DNA of 64,000 nt from Dugong dugon (GCA_030035585.1 CM057461.1:170077624-170141623), one strand, 5' to 3'. Positions 19,893 through 32,429 are shown, numbered from the stretch's first letter. Numbers and translations: made by a program. The notes: a model not told the origin generated them from the sequence alone.

Positions 19893-20784
19893 TCCTTGTC
19901 TTACAAGGGGACCAAAAGCATGTACTCTGTGGCTTTAAGGGAAGAGAAAGTCCTTCACAGCCTCTCTCTATCAAGTCTGGTTAGGTTTTAGCATGTAAAG
20001 TTCCAGGCCATAAATAATTCAAAAGGCATGAAGAAGATTTTCTTCATTCTCCAACTATCCCTGCGCACAACTGCCCCCCCTCCCCCCTTTCTAGCTTGTA
20101 ACAAATGCTAATTTAATCAACTGGCAGTAAATTGTGCTGGTTGCTGACTCATGCCAGACACAGCCCCTCTGGACTCACAGAGCTTTGCCATCTCACTTGG
20201 AAACCAATAAAGAAGTGCTGTGCTGAGCTGTCCACCTTTCTGCTTTTGTCTTCCTTTGTTTCCTCCTTTTCTTCCCCCTCCCCCTAAAAAGATTCTTCAC
20301 AAATCTATCTCCTGACACACATACCCACAATGCAGATCATGGCCATGCCACCTGCAAGGGTCTGGGCTGTGGGCAAGTTGTACTTGCCTCCCAACCATTC
20401 CTTAAGTTCCTGATGACCAGGACTCCCCCAGTGGTCCTGCAGGCTGCTCCCTCGGGGGAAAGAAAGAAGGGGAAGAAAGTGTGGGAAGGAGAGTGAGGCA
20501 GAGCCGGCCCTTGTTATCCAAGCTGTGGAAGTATGCAGACGCTGGCAGCACAGAATGGGTGCTGAGTAAAAAGGATAGAGAAGCAGCTCCCACTGCCAGG
20601 CCTTTTTCGCCTCACCGAGCCAGCAGAGTGGGCAGTCCTTGGACCCCTGAGGACAGCCGTGGCTGGCAAGGCAGATGTGAACAGAGGGTCAAGGGAAGGA
20701 ATTGTCCCAGAGACAAGGCAGGGGCAGCAGGCAGAAGGACAGGCAGTGGAAGACAGTAGAACATAAAGAAATGCCTCCCCCCTA
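19893..20784. other. unassigned sequence, GC-richer at 20400-20760
   Basis: No gene is supported. Frames on both strands at 20481-20807 overlap each other; CpG content does not look like an island. A C-rich run lies near 20073. Confidence 0.4.
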
Positions 20785-21235
20785 GGTACATACCCAAAAG
20801 AATTCAAGGCAAGAATGCGTTTGCACGCTGATGTTCATTGCAGCACTGTTCACGATAGCCAAAAGGTGGAAACAGCCTAAATGTCCATCAGCAGACGAAT
20901 GGGTAAACAAAACATGATACATACGTACAATAGAATATGACTCAACCATAAAGAGAAATGAAGTCCCAGTACATGCCACAACATGGGTGAACCTTGAAAA
21001 CATTATGCTGAGTGAAATATATAAGACACAAAAGGACAAATATTATATGATCCCACTTATACAAAATATCTAGAATAGGCAAGCGTATAGAGAACAAAGT
21101 TTATTCGTGGTTAACAGGGGCTGAAAGGAGGAAGGAGGAAAGGAGGACTCAATGTTTAGGAAACACTGAGCTTCTGCTAAGGGTGATAGAAAAATTTGGT
21201 AATGACTTAGGGTGATGGATGGACAACACGGGAGA
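20785..21235 (+). mobile_element. L1M-type LINE 3' UTR
   Basis: TACATACCCAAAAGAATTCA, GATGTTCATTGCAGCACTGT, CAAAAGGTGGAAACAGCCTA, AATGTCCATCAGCAGACGAA, CCTTGAAAACATTATGCTGA and CACAAAAGGACAAATATTAT are the conserved L1M 3' UTR blocks. It decays after 21110, with GGGTGATAGAAAAATTTGG still recognisable. Confidence 0.88.
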
Positions 21236-23687
21236 GAGAAATGCCTTCCAATGGAAAAGACCAAAAGATAGAAAAATATTTATGGTAAGGCTAGGTAGCC
21301 TCATCGTCTATTTCCCGTTCCTTTTGCATTTCTTTATAGCTATAAATATTTATCTTATAAAGAAGCGTTCTCCATTCCTACCCCAGAGGGTTTCCTTTAA
21401 AAACCCTCCCCATCATGATCATCCAAATATTTGCTGAGCAATAACGCATAGGGTCCGCTGTGAGGAAATAGAAGATGGTTTACCCTCTTCTCTTCGAATG
21501 CCCTGTAAAGAGCTCACAGCATTCTGAACACCATCACACCCATTATTTTGTTTGCTTTCTCCTAACCTCCCTGTAAATAGACAGAGCTGGTAGCATTAGG
21601 CCATTCTACAGAGAGACTGAGCTCCGTGAAAGGACCAGTAGATGGTAGAACCAGAGCCAGATACTGTTTTCACCAGACACCCTGCCCCTGGGGTGTTCAC
21701 CCAGTAGGTCTGACTGCTTAGGCATTAGGTTTACCATTTATTAAGCAAATGCAATAACAGCGAAGCATCAGAGCTTCTGGAAGTGTCTGACTCATCAGAC
21801 CCAACAAACTCCACCCACAGTGCTGGCTATAGCTATTATTCTTATGGTCTTGAATTGTTTAAGAACTGCTTCATGTTTAACTGCCACTCCGCCTGTCGGA
21901 TTATGAACTCCTCCTGGCCAGGGACTGGTCTGGGGAGTCTCTGCTCCCCCACCCCCATGTCTAAGAAAGAGGCCTTGCAGAGAGCAAATTCAAATTTTCT
22001 GGTTGGTTGATTGCAAGCACAACTTAAGGCTTTTAAAATGAGAAACCCTGCCTCACCCACCCCTATTTAAAAGCTCCCCCCACTGAAGCTGATTTCTGCT
22101 ATGGTCATTCCCTCACAATGGCCGCTGGGTTCATGTTCCTTTGGGTTCTTTTCTCTTGGGGGCGGGGACGGAAGAGTGCATGTGTGTGCACACATATACA
22201 CATGTCTTGGAACAACTGCACCGTTTCCTGTCCTTTGTTGAAAGTTCTTTCTAGAAGGCTCCCTGCTGACAAACAGGACATGCACAATGGCAGAGTGCTC
22301 TCGTCTTAGAACGATGAGAATACACAACTGACTTCCTACAGGAAGCCCAGAAGGGAACCAGACGAGAAGCCTTCTCCTCCTCCAGTGTCCTTAGTCATGG
22401 CACAAACCTTCTGCACTTCTTTCTTCTAATTTATGGTTTTACAACTTTAGGGTCAGTGGGGAGCTAGGAAAGAGTCAGCACCACGTGGAAGAGGCTCATG
22501 CACCCAGCACACAGCATTCTAACGGCGAGTGCTTCACTGCCAAGAACGGAAGGCGTGGTTCCCTTTGTCCTTATTTGACCAGAAGGCTAGGCATGGAATG
22601 CTGCCTCTTTGCCTGTCTGTAAACTCCTGGGGCAGTCGTAAATAAGCGCTTGGCCTGCTATGGCTTCTTGGCTAAATGTTTGTGCAGTAACTCAAATGAA
22701 GCAGCAGACATGAGTCAGGGGGGAGAAATAAGCTCAAGAAGGGGTGGGGGTGGGGAGCCAAGGCTCTGGCTTCTCAAGCCTGTGAGATAGTACTTTACCC
22801 AGAGACAGTCAGTCTAGTCTCCAGGGACAGACTGCAAGCCCTCCCCCAAGACTGCACCACCTGCCAGAGACATTTGCAAAGCAGCTTGTGAGAGCGGCTA
22901 AGTGAACGAGCCACTTCTCCATCTTCCACGTGTAAGGCCAACAAGGACCTTGCGTGTTGCTGAGAGGGACAAAAAAGGCATTAAATATTTTATCTGTTTT
23001 GACCATTCGCAGTTTGAATCAGCTGAGAACTTATAGGGCAGGGATCCCATTGGCTCTGCAAGGTTGGGTCCCATGGAAATATGAAAAGATAGTAGTTATT
23101 TAACTCAAGTGATCATTGCTGTGTGTTCAGTGGTCAGAGCTGTACCAGATTTATCCTTCCCTCCCAGAGACTGGATGCTGGCAGCTGGTGACCTGAGTTA
23201 TCAGCCCAAATGGCAGGCTTCATTTTTTTCTCTTGGGGACAATGAAAGGGAAGACCTCTTCCCACCACTATGGGCCACTCTCCAAGGGTCTCAAATTAAA
23301 GTATGTGCTGAATAAATGAATGAATGGATGGATTCCTTCCTTTATTCATGCAAAATAAAACTCAGGGCTTCAAAGGAGGTGTGCTTCTCCATTTTAAGTC
23401 TGTTTCGCTTCACTCCTCAAAAACTGTGGGATGTGTGTGTGTCTCTGTGCCTGCGTAAAAGTTTTGGTAAATGCTGAACCTGCTCCTGACAAGAAGTGCT
23501 GCCTACCCACAGGTACCACCATCTCACCCTCTGAAGCCCATACCAGATAATTCCACAGTATTTCAGGTAGTAGCCACAGAAAAGAAGGTGTTTTGGTATT
23601 ATTATTCCAATCTATTGTCCCACATGTGAAGGAGGGAGGATAACTATTCTGGGGTCTATCAATGCCCTTAACGTGAGCACATTATCT
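21236..23687. other. largely unique sequence, no gene seen
   Basis: About 2.4 kb without a clear repeat. CACGTG E-boxes and ATGAGTCAG (AP-1 type, 22709-22717) are visible but are expected by chance at this length. The open frames at 21783-22327 overlap on opposite strands and carry no domain. Confidence 0.4.
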
Positions 23688-23852
23688 GCTAAACGAAAGG
23701 TTGGAGGTTCTAGTCCATCCAGCGGTGCCTTGGAAGAAAGCTTTGGTGATCTACTTCTGAAAAATTAGCCATTGAAAATCCCATGGAACACAGTTCTACT
23801 CTGAAACACGTGGGGTCACCATGAGTCAGAACTGACTCGATGGCAACTGGCG
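23688..23852 (+). mobile_element. AfroSINE-related SINE, second body type, head damaged
   Basis: It runs from TGCTAAACGAAAGGTTGGAG through GGTGATCTACTTCTGAAAAA, TTAGCCATTGAAAATCCCAT and CTACTCTGAAACACG to TGGGGTCACCATGAGTCAGA and CTGACTCGATGGCAACTGG. The first 35-40 bases of the usual head are not recognisable. Confidence 0.85.
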
Positions 23853-24537
23853 GTGGGGTGGATCAATGCCCTGCCCTTTATTTCTCCCTTTCTGCCACTG
23901 GATTCCCTCACTTATGCAGCCTGTCCCTTTGCATGGAGGCTGCGTCTTTATCAACACCACGTTCTGAGCAGCCTATTTTGGTAACAGAAGGAGGTGCCAT
24001 TTGTTTTGAGTATAAACTGGGATTCAGCATTTGACCAAACCAAGTTGCAGAAAAATCCCTGAATGTCCGGTTTAGACCTGACTCTCTCCATTCTGTGTTT
24101 GTCCTCCACTGGTTACCCCCAGATCCCATCTGGTGGCCATGTCGCCATTGTCCCAGCAAAGACTCTCTTTAAGGAAGAGCAGCATCATTTCTTCATTTCC
24201 AAAGCATATGCCTGTACCCTTTGAAACTTATCCCTGATCAGAAAAGTCTCAACCATTATTTCAGCCCTACTCTAGCCCTTTTAGAGGACAGGAATGCTGA
24301 AATGTCTCATTTCTGCCCCACAACTACAGAATAGTTAAACAAATAATAGTCAACATACAGCATTCCTGTGATCTTTTCTTAATACTTTAAAAACTCCCAT
24401 TTAAAATTTTTCTGGTCCTAAATCCATGTTTTGTTGTATGTTTTGTCTTTTGAAATCCTCCTCTGAGCTTGGTATGTTGGAGACATGAAAAATTTTGCGT
24501 TTCAATTCCTATGCCCCTTTGAATTCTAGGAATGCAC
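23853..24537. other. unassigned sequence
   Basis: No gene or repeat was recognised. Confidence 0.4.
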
Positions 24538-25800
24538 GTGGTGTTGTTGTTAGGTGCCGTCGAGTCAGTTCCGACTCATAGTGACCCTACGTACAAGAGA
24601 ATGAAACCCTTCCTGGGCCCGCAGCATCCTCATGATCGTTGCTATGCTTGAGCCCATTGTTGCAGCCACTGTATCAATCCATCTCATTAAGGGTCTTCCT
24701 CTTTCTCGTTGACCCTCTACTTTACCAAGCATGATGTCCTTCTCCAGGGACCAATTCCTCCTGATAAACATGTCCAAAGTATGTGAGACAAAGTCTTGCC
24801 ATACCTGCTTCTAAGGCTCATTCTGGCTGTACTTCTTCCAAGACAGATTTGTTCATTCTTTTGGCAGTCCATGGTATGTACAATATTCTCCACCGACCTC
24901 ATAATTCAAAAGTGTCAATTCTTCTTCGATCTTCCTTACTCGCTGCCCAGCTTTCGCATGCATATGAGGTGACTGAAAACTCCGTGGCTTGGGTCAGGCA
25001 CACCTTAGTCCTTAAAGGGATATCTTTGCTTTTTAACACTTTAAAAAAGTCTTTTGCAGCAGATTTGCCCAGTGAAACGTATTGTTTGGTTTCTTGACTG
25101 CTGCTTCCATGAGCATTTATGGTGAATCAAAGTAAAATGAAATCCTTGACAACTTCAATCTTTTCTCTTGATGAAGAGAATTATCAGTCGTTTATCATGA
25201 TGTTGCTCATTGGTCCAGTTGTGAAGATTTTTGTTTTCTTTGTGTTGAGGTGTAATCCATACTTAAGGCTGTTGTCTTTGATCTTCATCAGTAAGTCCTT
25301 CAAGTCCTCTTCACTTTCAGCAAGGAAGGTTGGTCACCTGCATATCGCAGGTTGTTAATGAGTCTTCCTCCAATCTTAATGCCACATTCTTCGTATAATT
25401 CAGCTTCTTGGACTATTTGCTCAGTATACAGATTAAATTTAAGTATGGGGAAAGGATACAACCTTGACACACACCTTTCCTGACTTTAAACTATGCCGTG
25501 TCTCCTTCTTCTTTTCAAAAGACTGCCTCTTGGTCTATGTACATGTTCCTCATGAGAACAATTAAATGTTCTGGAATTCCCATTTTTTGTAATGTTATCC
25601 ATAATTTGTTATGATCCACACAGTCCAATGCCTTTGCACAGTAAATAAAACACAGGTAAACATCTTTCTGGTATTCTCTGCTTTCAGCCAGAATCTGTCT
25701 GGCATCGGCAATGATATCCCTGGTTCCCCGCCCTCTTCTGAATCCGGCCTGAATTTCTGACAGCTCCCTGTCGATGTACTGCTGCAACCGCTGCAGGTAA
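24538..25800 (-). mobile_element. RTE (BovB-type) LINE, antisense, 5'-truncated, with RT remnant
   Basis: This is the longest RTE copy here, about 1.26 kb. Its 3' tail is at the low-coordinate end (GTTGTTGTTAGGTGCCGTCG, AGTCAGTTCCGACTCATAGT). Minus-strand 25515-25787 encodes an RT segment of about 90 residues with SEIQAGFRRGRGTRD (residues 10-24) and FIYCAKALDCVDH (residues 47-59). In the RTE family motif the latter normally reads FID..., so the presumed catalytic aspartate of motif A is tyrosine here (codon 25641-25643). Downstream minus-strand segments retain the NIVHTMDCQKNEQICLGRS-type end of the polyprotein. There is no full ORF: a dead copy. Confidence 0.92.
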
Positions 25801-25984
25801 ATCAGAGGTAGATACCAATGCTAACATACATACTCAAACAGGCAAAAAAAATTAATTTTAAGAATGAAGTAGGGGAATATCTTCCATTTATCTTCTTTCT
25901 AGCTCATAATTCAAACCTACATTTACAGAGATTTTAAAATATTACAATAACTAAGTCTTAATTGACCAAAGTTCTAGGCCAAAG

Positions 25985-26500
25985 AATCTAACCCCAATAA
26001 ATTAATATTTATTTACTCCCTATGTACAAAGTACAGTGATGTATACTGAGGAATAGTTAGATATGTAAGTGTGTGTCCTCCTGGATCACGTAATCAGAGG
26101 AAGGAGAAATAGACAAATAAACCATACTTAACAATGAAAAGCAGCAAAGGATGATCAGTTCCCACTGACTGAGATAGACAGTAGGTGCTATTGGGTTTCA
26201 GAAGCAAGAATGTACACTGCAATGAGGGGTCGCAGAGGAGGTGATATTTGAGCTTGTATTAGGGGTTTGGTCCTGATCCTAAAAGCAGCATGGGCTCACT
26301 GAAGGCTTTGAGCGGGAGAATGATTTTATAACTAAAGTAATGTTAGAGGTGAGTACCCTAGCACAGGACACAAATGGGATGCAGCAGGTAAGAACCAAAG
26401 CTGGAAGACCAGTTTTCAGACTCTGGTGGTGGCCCTGACATGAGAAGATTCACACCTGAGCTCAGTGTTGGCAGTGGGTAAGAAGAGGAAGAGACAGATG
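25985..26500 (-). mobile_element. degraded L2-like LINE, antisense
   Basis: Patterns such as GAGGTGATATTTGAGCTTGT, GGGCTCACTGAAGGCTTTGA and GCGGGAGAATGATTTTATAA correspond to the L2 antisense order seen at 8880-8910 and 11880-11960. Both limits are approximate. Confidence 0.5.
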
Positions 26501-27120
26501 ATACAGAGGTTGTAGAGGAAGAATAAGCAGAACTTCAAGTCTTACTGACTGTGAGAGACAGAGAACAAGGCACAAGGTCCTGATCACTGACCACTTCTCA
26601 GAGGAAGACAACTGCCCAAAGAGAAGATCTAGGTCCTAGCTGGGCAGCTCTCCCAGCCACCCTGTGTCCTTTCCCCTTCCCCCTAGAAACAGCTGAATCA
26701 CTCAGCACACTAGGCTCTGCAGTGGGAGTTCCAGGTCATCCCAAGAATGTATCCCTGCCCTCTGAACAGACAAAAAGAATGTTTGAGCACAAGAATTAAT
26801 TGTGCCAAGTCAGTTGTCAAGCAAAAAGTCCCAGAGCTCCCTCTGGCTTTTATAATCCCTTCAGCTTCAACCCCAAACACAAACGTCCATCCCAATTGTA
26901 CTTAACCAGACATGGTCTGGCTATGACTGGATCATTCAGTCTTCAGATCACACGCCTTTGTCCCTTTTGCATTTTGAGGTGAGTTTATGTTGGCTCAGTT
27001 AAGCTTCCATTTTTGTCCTTCCTCCTTTCCAACAGCCTAATTTCTGTTTGAGACTCGGGTATGATCCAGAAGTCACATGGTCTAGATTAAGCTAATCACG
27101 GCACTCCGTCCACCTGTCCT
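26501..27120. other. unassigned sequence
   Basis: No gene or repeat was recognised. Confidence 0.4.
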
Positions 27121-27123
27121 GGC

Positions 27124-27405
27124 TGACGTATTTTTTTTTAATTTATTAAAAATTTTATTTTGTTGTTATTGTTGTTGAGAATATACACAGCCAAACATAC
27201 ACCAAGTCAACAACAGTTTCTACACGTACAATTCAGTGACATTGATTACATTCTTCAAGTTATGCAACTGTTGTCACCGCCCTTCTCTGAGTTGTTCCTC
27301 CGCATTACCATAAACTCACTGCCCCCTAAGGTTCCCATCTAATATTTTGAGTTGCTGTTTTCAGTTTGATCCCATGTAGATAGTTCTTAAACTCCTTTGG
27401 GTTGC
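27124..27405 (-). mobile_element. second L1 3' UTR type, antisense, truncated
   Basis: After a T-rich start it reads GAGAATATACACAGCCAAAC, ATACACCAAGTCAACAACAG, GTACAATTCAGTGACATTGA, CACTGCCCCCTAAGGTTCCC and GATCCCATGTAGATAGTTCT. This is a distinct L1 3' UTR family from the adjoining element at 27415. The two meet near a T-rich junction. Confidence 0.75.
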
Positions 27406-28930
27406 TTTTTGTTTTTTGAGTTTTTTTTTATTTTATTGTACTTTAGGTGAAAGTTTACAGTGCAGATTAGTTTCTCATTCAAAAATTTATACACATTGTT
27501 TTGTGACATTGGTTGCAATCCCCTGCAATGTGTCAGCACTCCCTCTTTCCCCCCTGGGTTCCCCATATCCATTCACCTAGTTTTCCTGTCCCTTCCTGAC
27601 TTCTCGTCTTTGCTTTTGGGCAGGTGGGGCAAGTGTTGCCCACTTGGTCTTGTACACTTGATTGAACTAAGAAGCACGTGTTATGTTTTATAGGCCCGTC
27701 TAATCTTTGGCTGAAAGGTAGACTTCAGGAGTTGCTTCAGTTCTGAGTTAGCAGGGTGTCCAGCAGCCATAGTTATTGGGGTTCTTCCAGTCTCTGTTAG
27801 ACCAGTCAGTCTGATCTTCTCTTTTTTGTGTGAATGTGAATTTTGCTCTAAAATTTTCTTCTGCTGTGCCTAGGACCCTCTATTATGATCCCCGTCAGAC
27901 CTGTCAGAGTAGTTGGTGGTGGTAGCCAGGCACCATCTAGTTCATCTTGGCTCAAGCTGGTGGAGGCTGTGGTTCATGTGGTCTGTTTGTCCTTAGGACT
28001 AATATTTTCCTTCTGTCTTGTTGTTTTTCATTGTCCTTTGCTCCGGAGAGGATGGAACCAATAGGTGTATCTTAGATAGCCACTCGCAAGCTTTTAGCAC
28101 CCCAGATGCTACTCACCAAAGTAGGATGTAGAATAATTTCTTTACGAACTATGTTATTCTAGTTTACCTAGATGTCCCCCAAGACTACGGTCCGCAGCCC
28201 TCAGCCCCAGTAACTTGGTCCCTCAAGGTTTTTATATGTGTCTAGGAAGCGTCTATGACTTAGCCTTGGTCAAGTTGTGCTGACTTGGCCTATATTGTGT
28301 GCTGTCTTTCCCTTCACCTAATTTAACATTTGTCTACTATCTAGTTAGTAATTTCCCATCCTTAACCCTCCCCTCCCTCGTAACCATCGAAGATTTTTTT
28401 TCTGTGTGTAAACCTTTTCTTGGGTTTTTATATTAGTGGTATCATATAATATTTGTCATTTTGTGATTGACTTATTTCACTCAGCATAAAGCCCTCCAGA
28501 TTCATCCATGTTGTGAGATGTTTAACAGATTCATCATTGTTCTTTATCATTGCGTAGTACTCTGTTGTATGTACCATAATTTGTTTATCCACTCATCTGT
28601 TGATGGGCACGTAAGTTGTTTCCATCTTTTTGCTATTGTGAATAATGCTACAATGAACATGAGTGTGCATATGGCTCTTATTTCTCTAGGATGTATTCCT
28701 AGGAGTGGGATTGCTGGATTGTATGGTATTTATATTTTTAGCTTTTAAAGGAGGCACCGTGTCGTTTTCCGTAGTGGTTATACCATTTTACATCCCCATC
28801 AGCACTGCATAAGTGTTCCAGCTTCCCCACAACCTCTCCAACATCTGTTATTTTCTTTTTTTTTTTATTCATACCAGTTATGTCAGGGTGAGATGGTATC
28901 TCATTGTAGTTTTGATTTGCATTTTTCTAT

Positions 28931-28978
28931 AGGGTCACTATGAGTTGGAGTCAACTTGACAGCAACAGGTTTGGTTTT
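28931..28978 (+). mobile_element. SINE/RTE tail fragment inside L1
   Basis: CTATAGGGTCACTATGAGTT, GGAGTCAACTTGACAGCAAC and AGGTTTGGTTTTTT interrupt L1 between GATTTGCATTTTT and GAAATGGCTAATGATTGCAA. Only the terminal tail is present, so the source could be AfroSINE or RTE. Confidence 0.85.
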
Positions 28979-29320
28979 TTGAAATGGCTAATGATTGCAA
29001 GCATTTCCTCATGTGTCTGTTAGCCACTTGAATGTCTTCTTTGGCGAAATGTCTGTTCATATCCTTTGCCAATTTTTAATTGGATTGTTTGTCTTTTTGT
29101 TGTTGAGGTGTTGAAGTATTCTACAGATTTTAGAGTTTAGACCCTTCTTATATATGTTGTAGCCACAATTTTTTTTTCCAGTCTCTAGGTTCTCTTTTTA
29201 CTCTTTTGGTGAAGTCTTTTGATGAGCATGTTTACTTTTTAGGGGCTTCCCGTTGTCTGCTTTATCTTCTGATGCTTGTGCACTGTTAGTTATGGTTTAT
29301 ATTGTATTTGTGCCACGTAT

Positions 29321-29935
29321 TGTCAAGGATTTCATTTTACTTGGTTCCACAATCAATGTCCCTGGAAGCAGCAGTCAAGGAATCAAATGACTCAGTGCAT
29401 CGGGCAAATCTGTTGCAAAAGACCTCTTTAAGGTGTTAAAAAGCAAAGCTGTCACTTTGAAGACTAAGGTGCCCCTGACCCAAGCCATGATATTTTCAAT
29501 CACCTCATGTGCATACAAATGTTGGACAATGAATAAGGAAGACCAAAGAAGAACTGATGTCTTTGAATAAGGTGTTGTTGAATATACCATGTACTGACTG
29601 CCATAAGAATGAACAAATCTGTCTTGGAAGAAATACAATCAGAGTGCTCTCTGGAAGCAAGGATGGCGAGACTTTGTCTCATGTACTTTGGGCATGTTAT
29701 TAGGAGGGACCAATTCCTGGATGGAGAAGGACATCATGCTTGATAACATAGAGGGTCAGTGAAAAAGAGGAAGACCCTGGACAAGATGGATTGACACAGT
29801 GGCTGCAACAATGGGCTCAAACATAGCAACACTTGTGATGATAGCACAGGACCAGGCAGTGTTTCATTTTGTTGGACACAAGGTAGCTATTAGTTGGTAC
29901 CAACTCTATGGCACCTAACAACAACAATATTAAGG
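29321..29935 (+). mobile_element. RTE LINE, 5'-truncated, nested in L1 in opposite orientation
   Basis: Starts within TTGTCAAGGATTTCATTTTA and runs sense through GGAAGCAGCAGTCAAGGAAT, GTTGCAAAAGACCTCTTTAA, AACAAATCTGTCTTGGAAGA, CTTTGTCTCATGTACTTTGG to the tail CTATGGCACCTAACAACAAC. It is the same 3' region as the antisense copy at 39505-40140. The coding frame is broken. L1 similarity resumes at TTAGCATTGTCTCTG. No clear target duplication was seen. Confidence 0.9.
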
Positions 29936-30226
29936 CCCTTAGCATTGTCTCTGTTTTTTCTTCCATAAGCTTTATGGTTTTAGGTTTTATATTTAGGTCT
30001 TTGATTCATTTTGAGTTAGTTTTTGTGTATGGTGTCAGGTATGGGTCCTGTTCCATTTTTTTACAGATGAACCTTCAGTTTTCCTGACACCATTTGTTAA
30101 AAAGTCTGTCTTTCCCCCATTTAATGGACTTTGATCCTTTGTCAAAGATCAGCTGACCATAGGTGGATGGATTTACTTCTGGGTTCTCAATTCTGTTCCA
30201 TTGTTCTATTTGTCTATTGTACAGTA

Positions 30227-31980
30227 TCAGGCTGTTTTGACTACCCAGGCTGTATAGTAGGTTCTAAAATCACGCAGTGTGAGGCCTCCTACTTTGCTCT
30301 TTTTCTTCAATAATGCTTTGCTTATCTGGGGCCTCTTTCCTTTCCATGTAAAATTGGTGATTAGTTTTTCCATCTCATTAAAGAGTGCTGTTGGTATTTG
30401 AATCGGGATCGCATTATATCTGTAGATTGCTTTGGGTAGAATTGACATTTTCATGATGTTATGTCTTCCTATACCCACAAGTATGGTATATTCGCCCATT
30501 TATGTAGGTCTCTTTTGATTTCTTGCAATAGTGTTTTGTAGTTTTCTTTGTATTGATCTTTTACATCCCTGATTAGATCTATTCCTAACTATTTTATCTT
30601 GTTAGGGGCTATTATAAATGGTATTATTTTCCTAATTTCCTTTTCTAAGTTCTCTTTGTTGGTGTGTACGACTCCAACGGATTTTTGCATGTTGATGTCG
30701 TATCCTGCTACTCTGCTGAATCTTTCTATTAGTTCCAGTAGTTGTCTTGTGGAATCTTTGGGGTTCTCTATGTATAGCATCATATCATCTGGGAATAGGG
30801 ATAATTTTACTTCTTCCTTTCCAATTTGAATGCCCTTTATTTCTTTTTCTTGCCTTATTGCTCTAGCTAGGGCTTCCAGCACAATGCTAAATAGGAGTGG
30901 TAATAAAGGGCATCCTTGTCTTGTTTCCATTCTCAGGAGGAATGCTTTCAGCCTGTCTCCATTGAGAATGATATTGGCTATTGGTTTTGTATAGATGTCC
31001 TTTATTATGTTGTGGAATTTCCCTTCTATTCCTATTTTATTAACAGTTTTTATCAGGAATGGTGTTAGATTTTCTCAAATGCTTTTCCTGTGTCAATTGA
31101 GATGATCATGTGATTCTTTGTTCGATTTATGTGGTAGATTATGTTGATTGATTTTCTAATGTTGAACCATCCTCGCATACCTGGTATGAATCCCACTTGG
31201 TCGTGGTGTATTATTTTTTTGATATGATGCTGAATTCTATTGGCTAGAATTTTGCTGAGAATTTTTGCATCTATATTCATGAGAGACAGTGGTCTGTGAT
31301 TTTCTTCTTTTTGTGATGTCTTTGGTATCAGGGTTATGGTGGCTTCATAGAATGAATTCGGGAATATTCCTTCCTCTTCTATGGTCTGAAATAATTTGAG
31401 AACTGCTGGTGTGAGCTCTTCTCTGAAGGCTTGGTAGAATTCTCCAAGGAAGCCATCCGGTCCAGGGCTTTTGTTGTTGTTGTTGTTGTTGGGAGTTTTT
31501 TTATTACCTCTTCAATCTCTTCTCTTGTTATGGGTCTGTTCAGATATTCTATCTCAGTCTGTGTTAGTTTAGGTAGGTAGTGTGTTTCTAGAAATTTGTC
31601 CATTTCCTCTAGGTTCTCAGATTTGTTAGAGTACAATTTTTCATAGTATTCTGTTATGATCATTTTTTATTTCAGTTAGATCTGTTGTAATGTCCCCCAT
31701 CTCATTTCTTATTTGGGTTATTTTCTTCCTTTCCTGCTTTTGTTTTGTCAGTTTGGTCAATGGTTTGTTGATTTTGTTGATCTTTTCAAAGAAAGCAACT
31801 TTTGGTCTTGTTGATTCTTTCTATTGTTTTTCTGTTCTCTATTTCGTTTATTTCTGCTCTAATCTTTATTATTTCCTTTCTTCTGGTGCCTGTAGGCTTC
31901 TTTTGCTGTTCTGTTTCTATTTGTTTGAGTTGTAGGGTAACGTTTTGATTTTGGCTCATTCTTCTTTTTTGAGTGTACAT
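30227..31980 (-). pseudogene. L1 ORF2 remnant: RT domain, inactivated
   Basis: L1 ORF2 encodes endonuclease and reverse transcriptase, needed for L1 (and some SINE) retrotransposition. Here it survives in at least five frame-broken pieces. 31786-31980 is the region upstream of RT. 31379-31663 and 31065-31280 carry early RT motifs, with [26 protein letters not shown] and [13 protein letters not shown]; the motif A aspartate is kept but the usual AFD is AFE. 30589-30930 carries [17 protein letters not shown] and LSLFPDDM, where the catalytic Asp pair is intact but FADD has become FPDD (30784-30795). 30227-30499 is the thumb region with [15 protein letters not shown] and GGLTLRDF. Frameshifts and stops between pieces rule out function. 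Confidence 0.92.
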
Positions 31981-32429
31981 CTATTGCTATAAATTGACCT
32001 CTGAGCACTGCCTTTGCTGTGTCCAAAGGTTTTGGTATGATGTGTTTTCATTCTCATTTGATTCCAGGAATTTTTTGATTCCCTCTTTGATGTCTTCTAT
32101 TACATGGTTTTTTGTGTGTGTTTTTTGTTTTTTTTTAAGCAAAGTGTTATTCAGTTTCTATGTTTTTGATTTTTTTTTTTCCCTTGCTCTTTCTGTTATT
32201 GATTTCTACTTTTATGATGTCATGATCTGAGAGAATGCTTTGTATTTCTTCAGTGTTTTGGATTTTTTTGAGCCTTTTGGACGTATTTGAGCTTCTTGTT
32301 CCCTGGAGTCAAATACCTCTAACATTTTCTTTATATGAACTAACTTTCCTTTATTATTTGAGGCTGATTAAGCTCTGTATTCTGTTGCTTACACTTAAAA
32401 AATCCATGACATATCTTTTTTTGTATGTA

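Larger units (their letters stand above)
27415..32263 (-). mobile_element. L1 LINE, antisense, about 4.2 kb without inserts
   Basis: Low-coordinate end: poly-T and ATTTTATTGTACTTTAGGTG (the 3' end of the UTR). The 3' UTR runs to about 28400. The conserved L1 3' blocks GTTTCCATCTTTTTGCTATT and GAACATGAGTGTGCATATGG follow at 28617-28680, then ORF2 to about 31980, and the upstream ORF2 region to about 32263 (TCATGATCTGAGAGAATGCT). The copy is 5'-truncated in the region before RT: endonuclease, ORF1 and 5' UTR are absent. It is interrupted by a SINE tail (28931-28978) and an opposite-strand RTE (29321-29935). Confidence 0.92.

Noticed and set aside
20400-20760. Possible CpG island or promoter
   Set aside because: The sequence is somewhat GC-rich but CpG dinucleotides remain sparse, and no exon follows.
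22470-22500. GTCAGCACCACGTGGAAG as an NRSF/REST element
   Set aside because: The left half fits but the right half lacks the GGACAG pattern. A CACGTG E-box is present but expected by chance.
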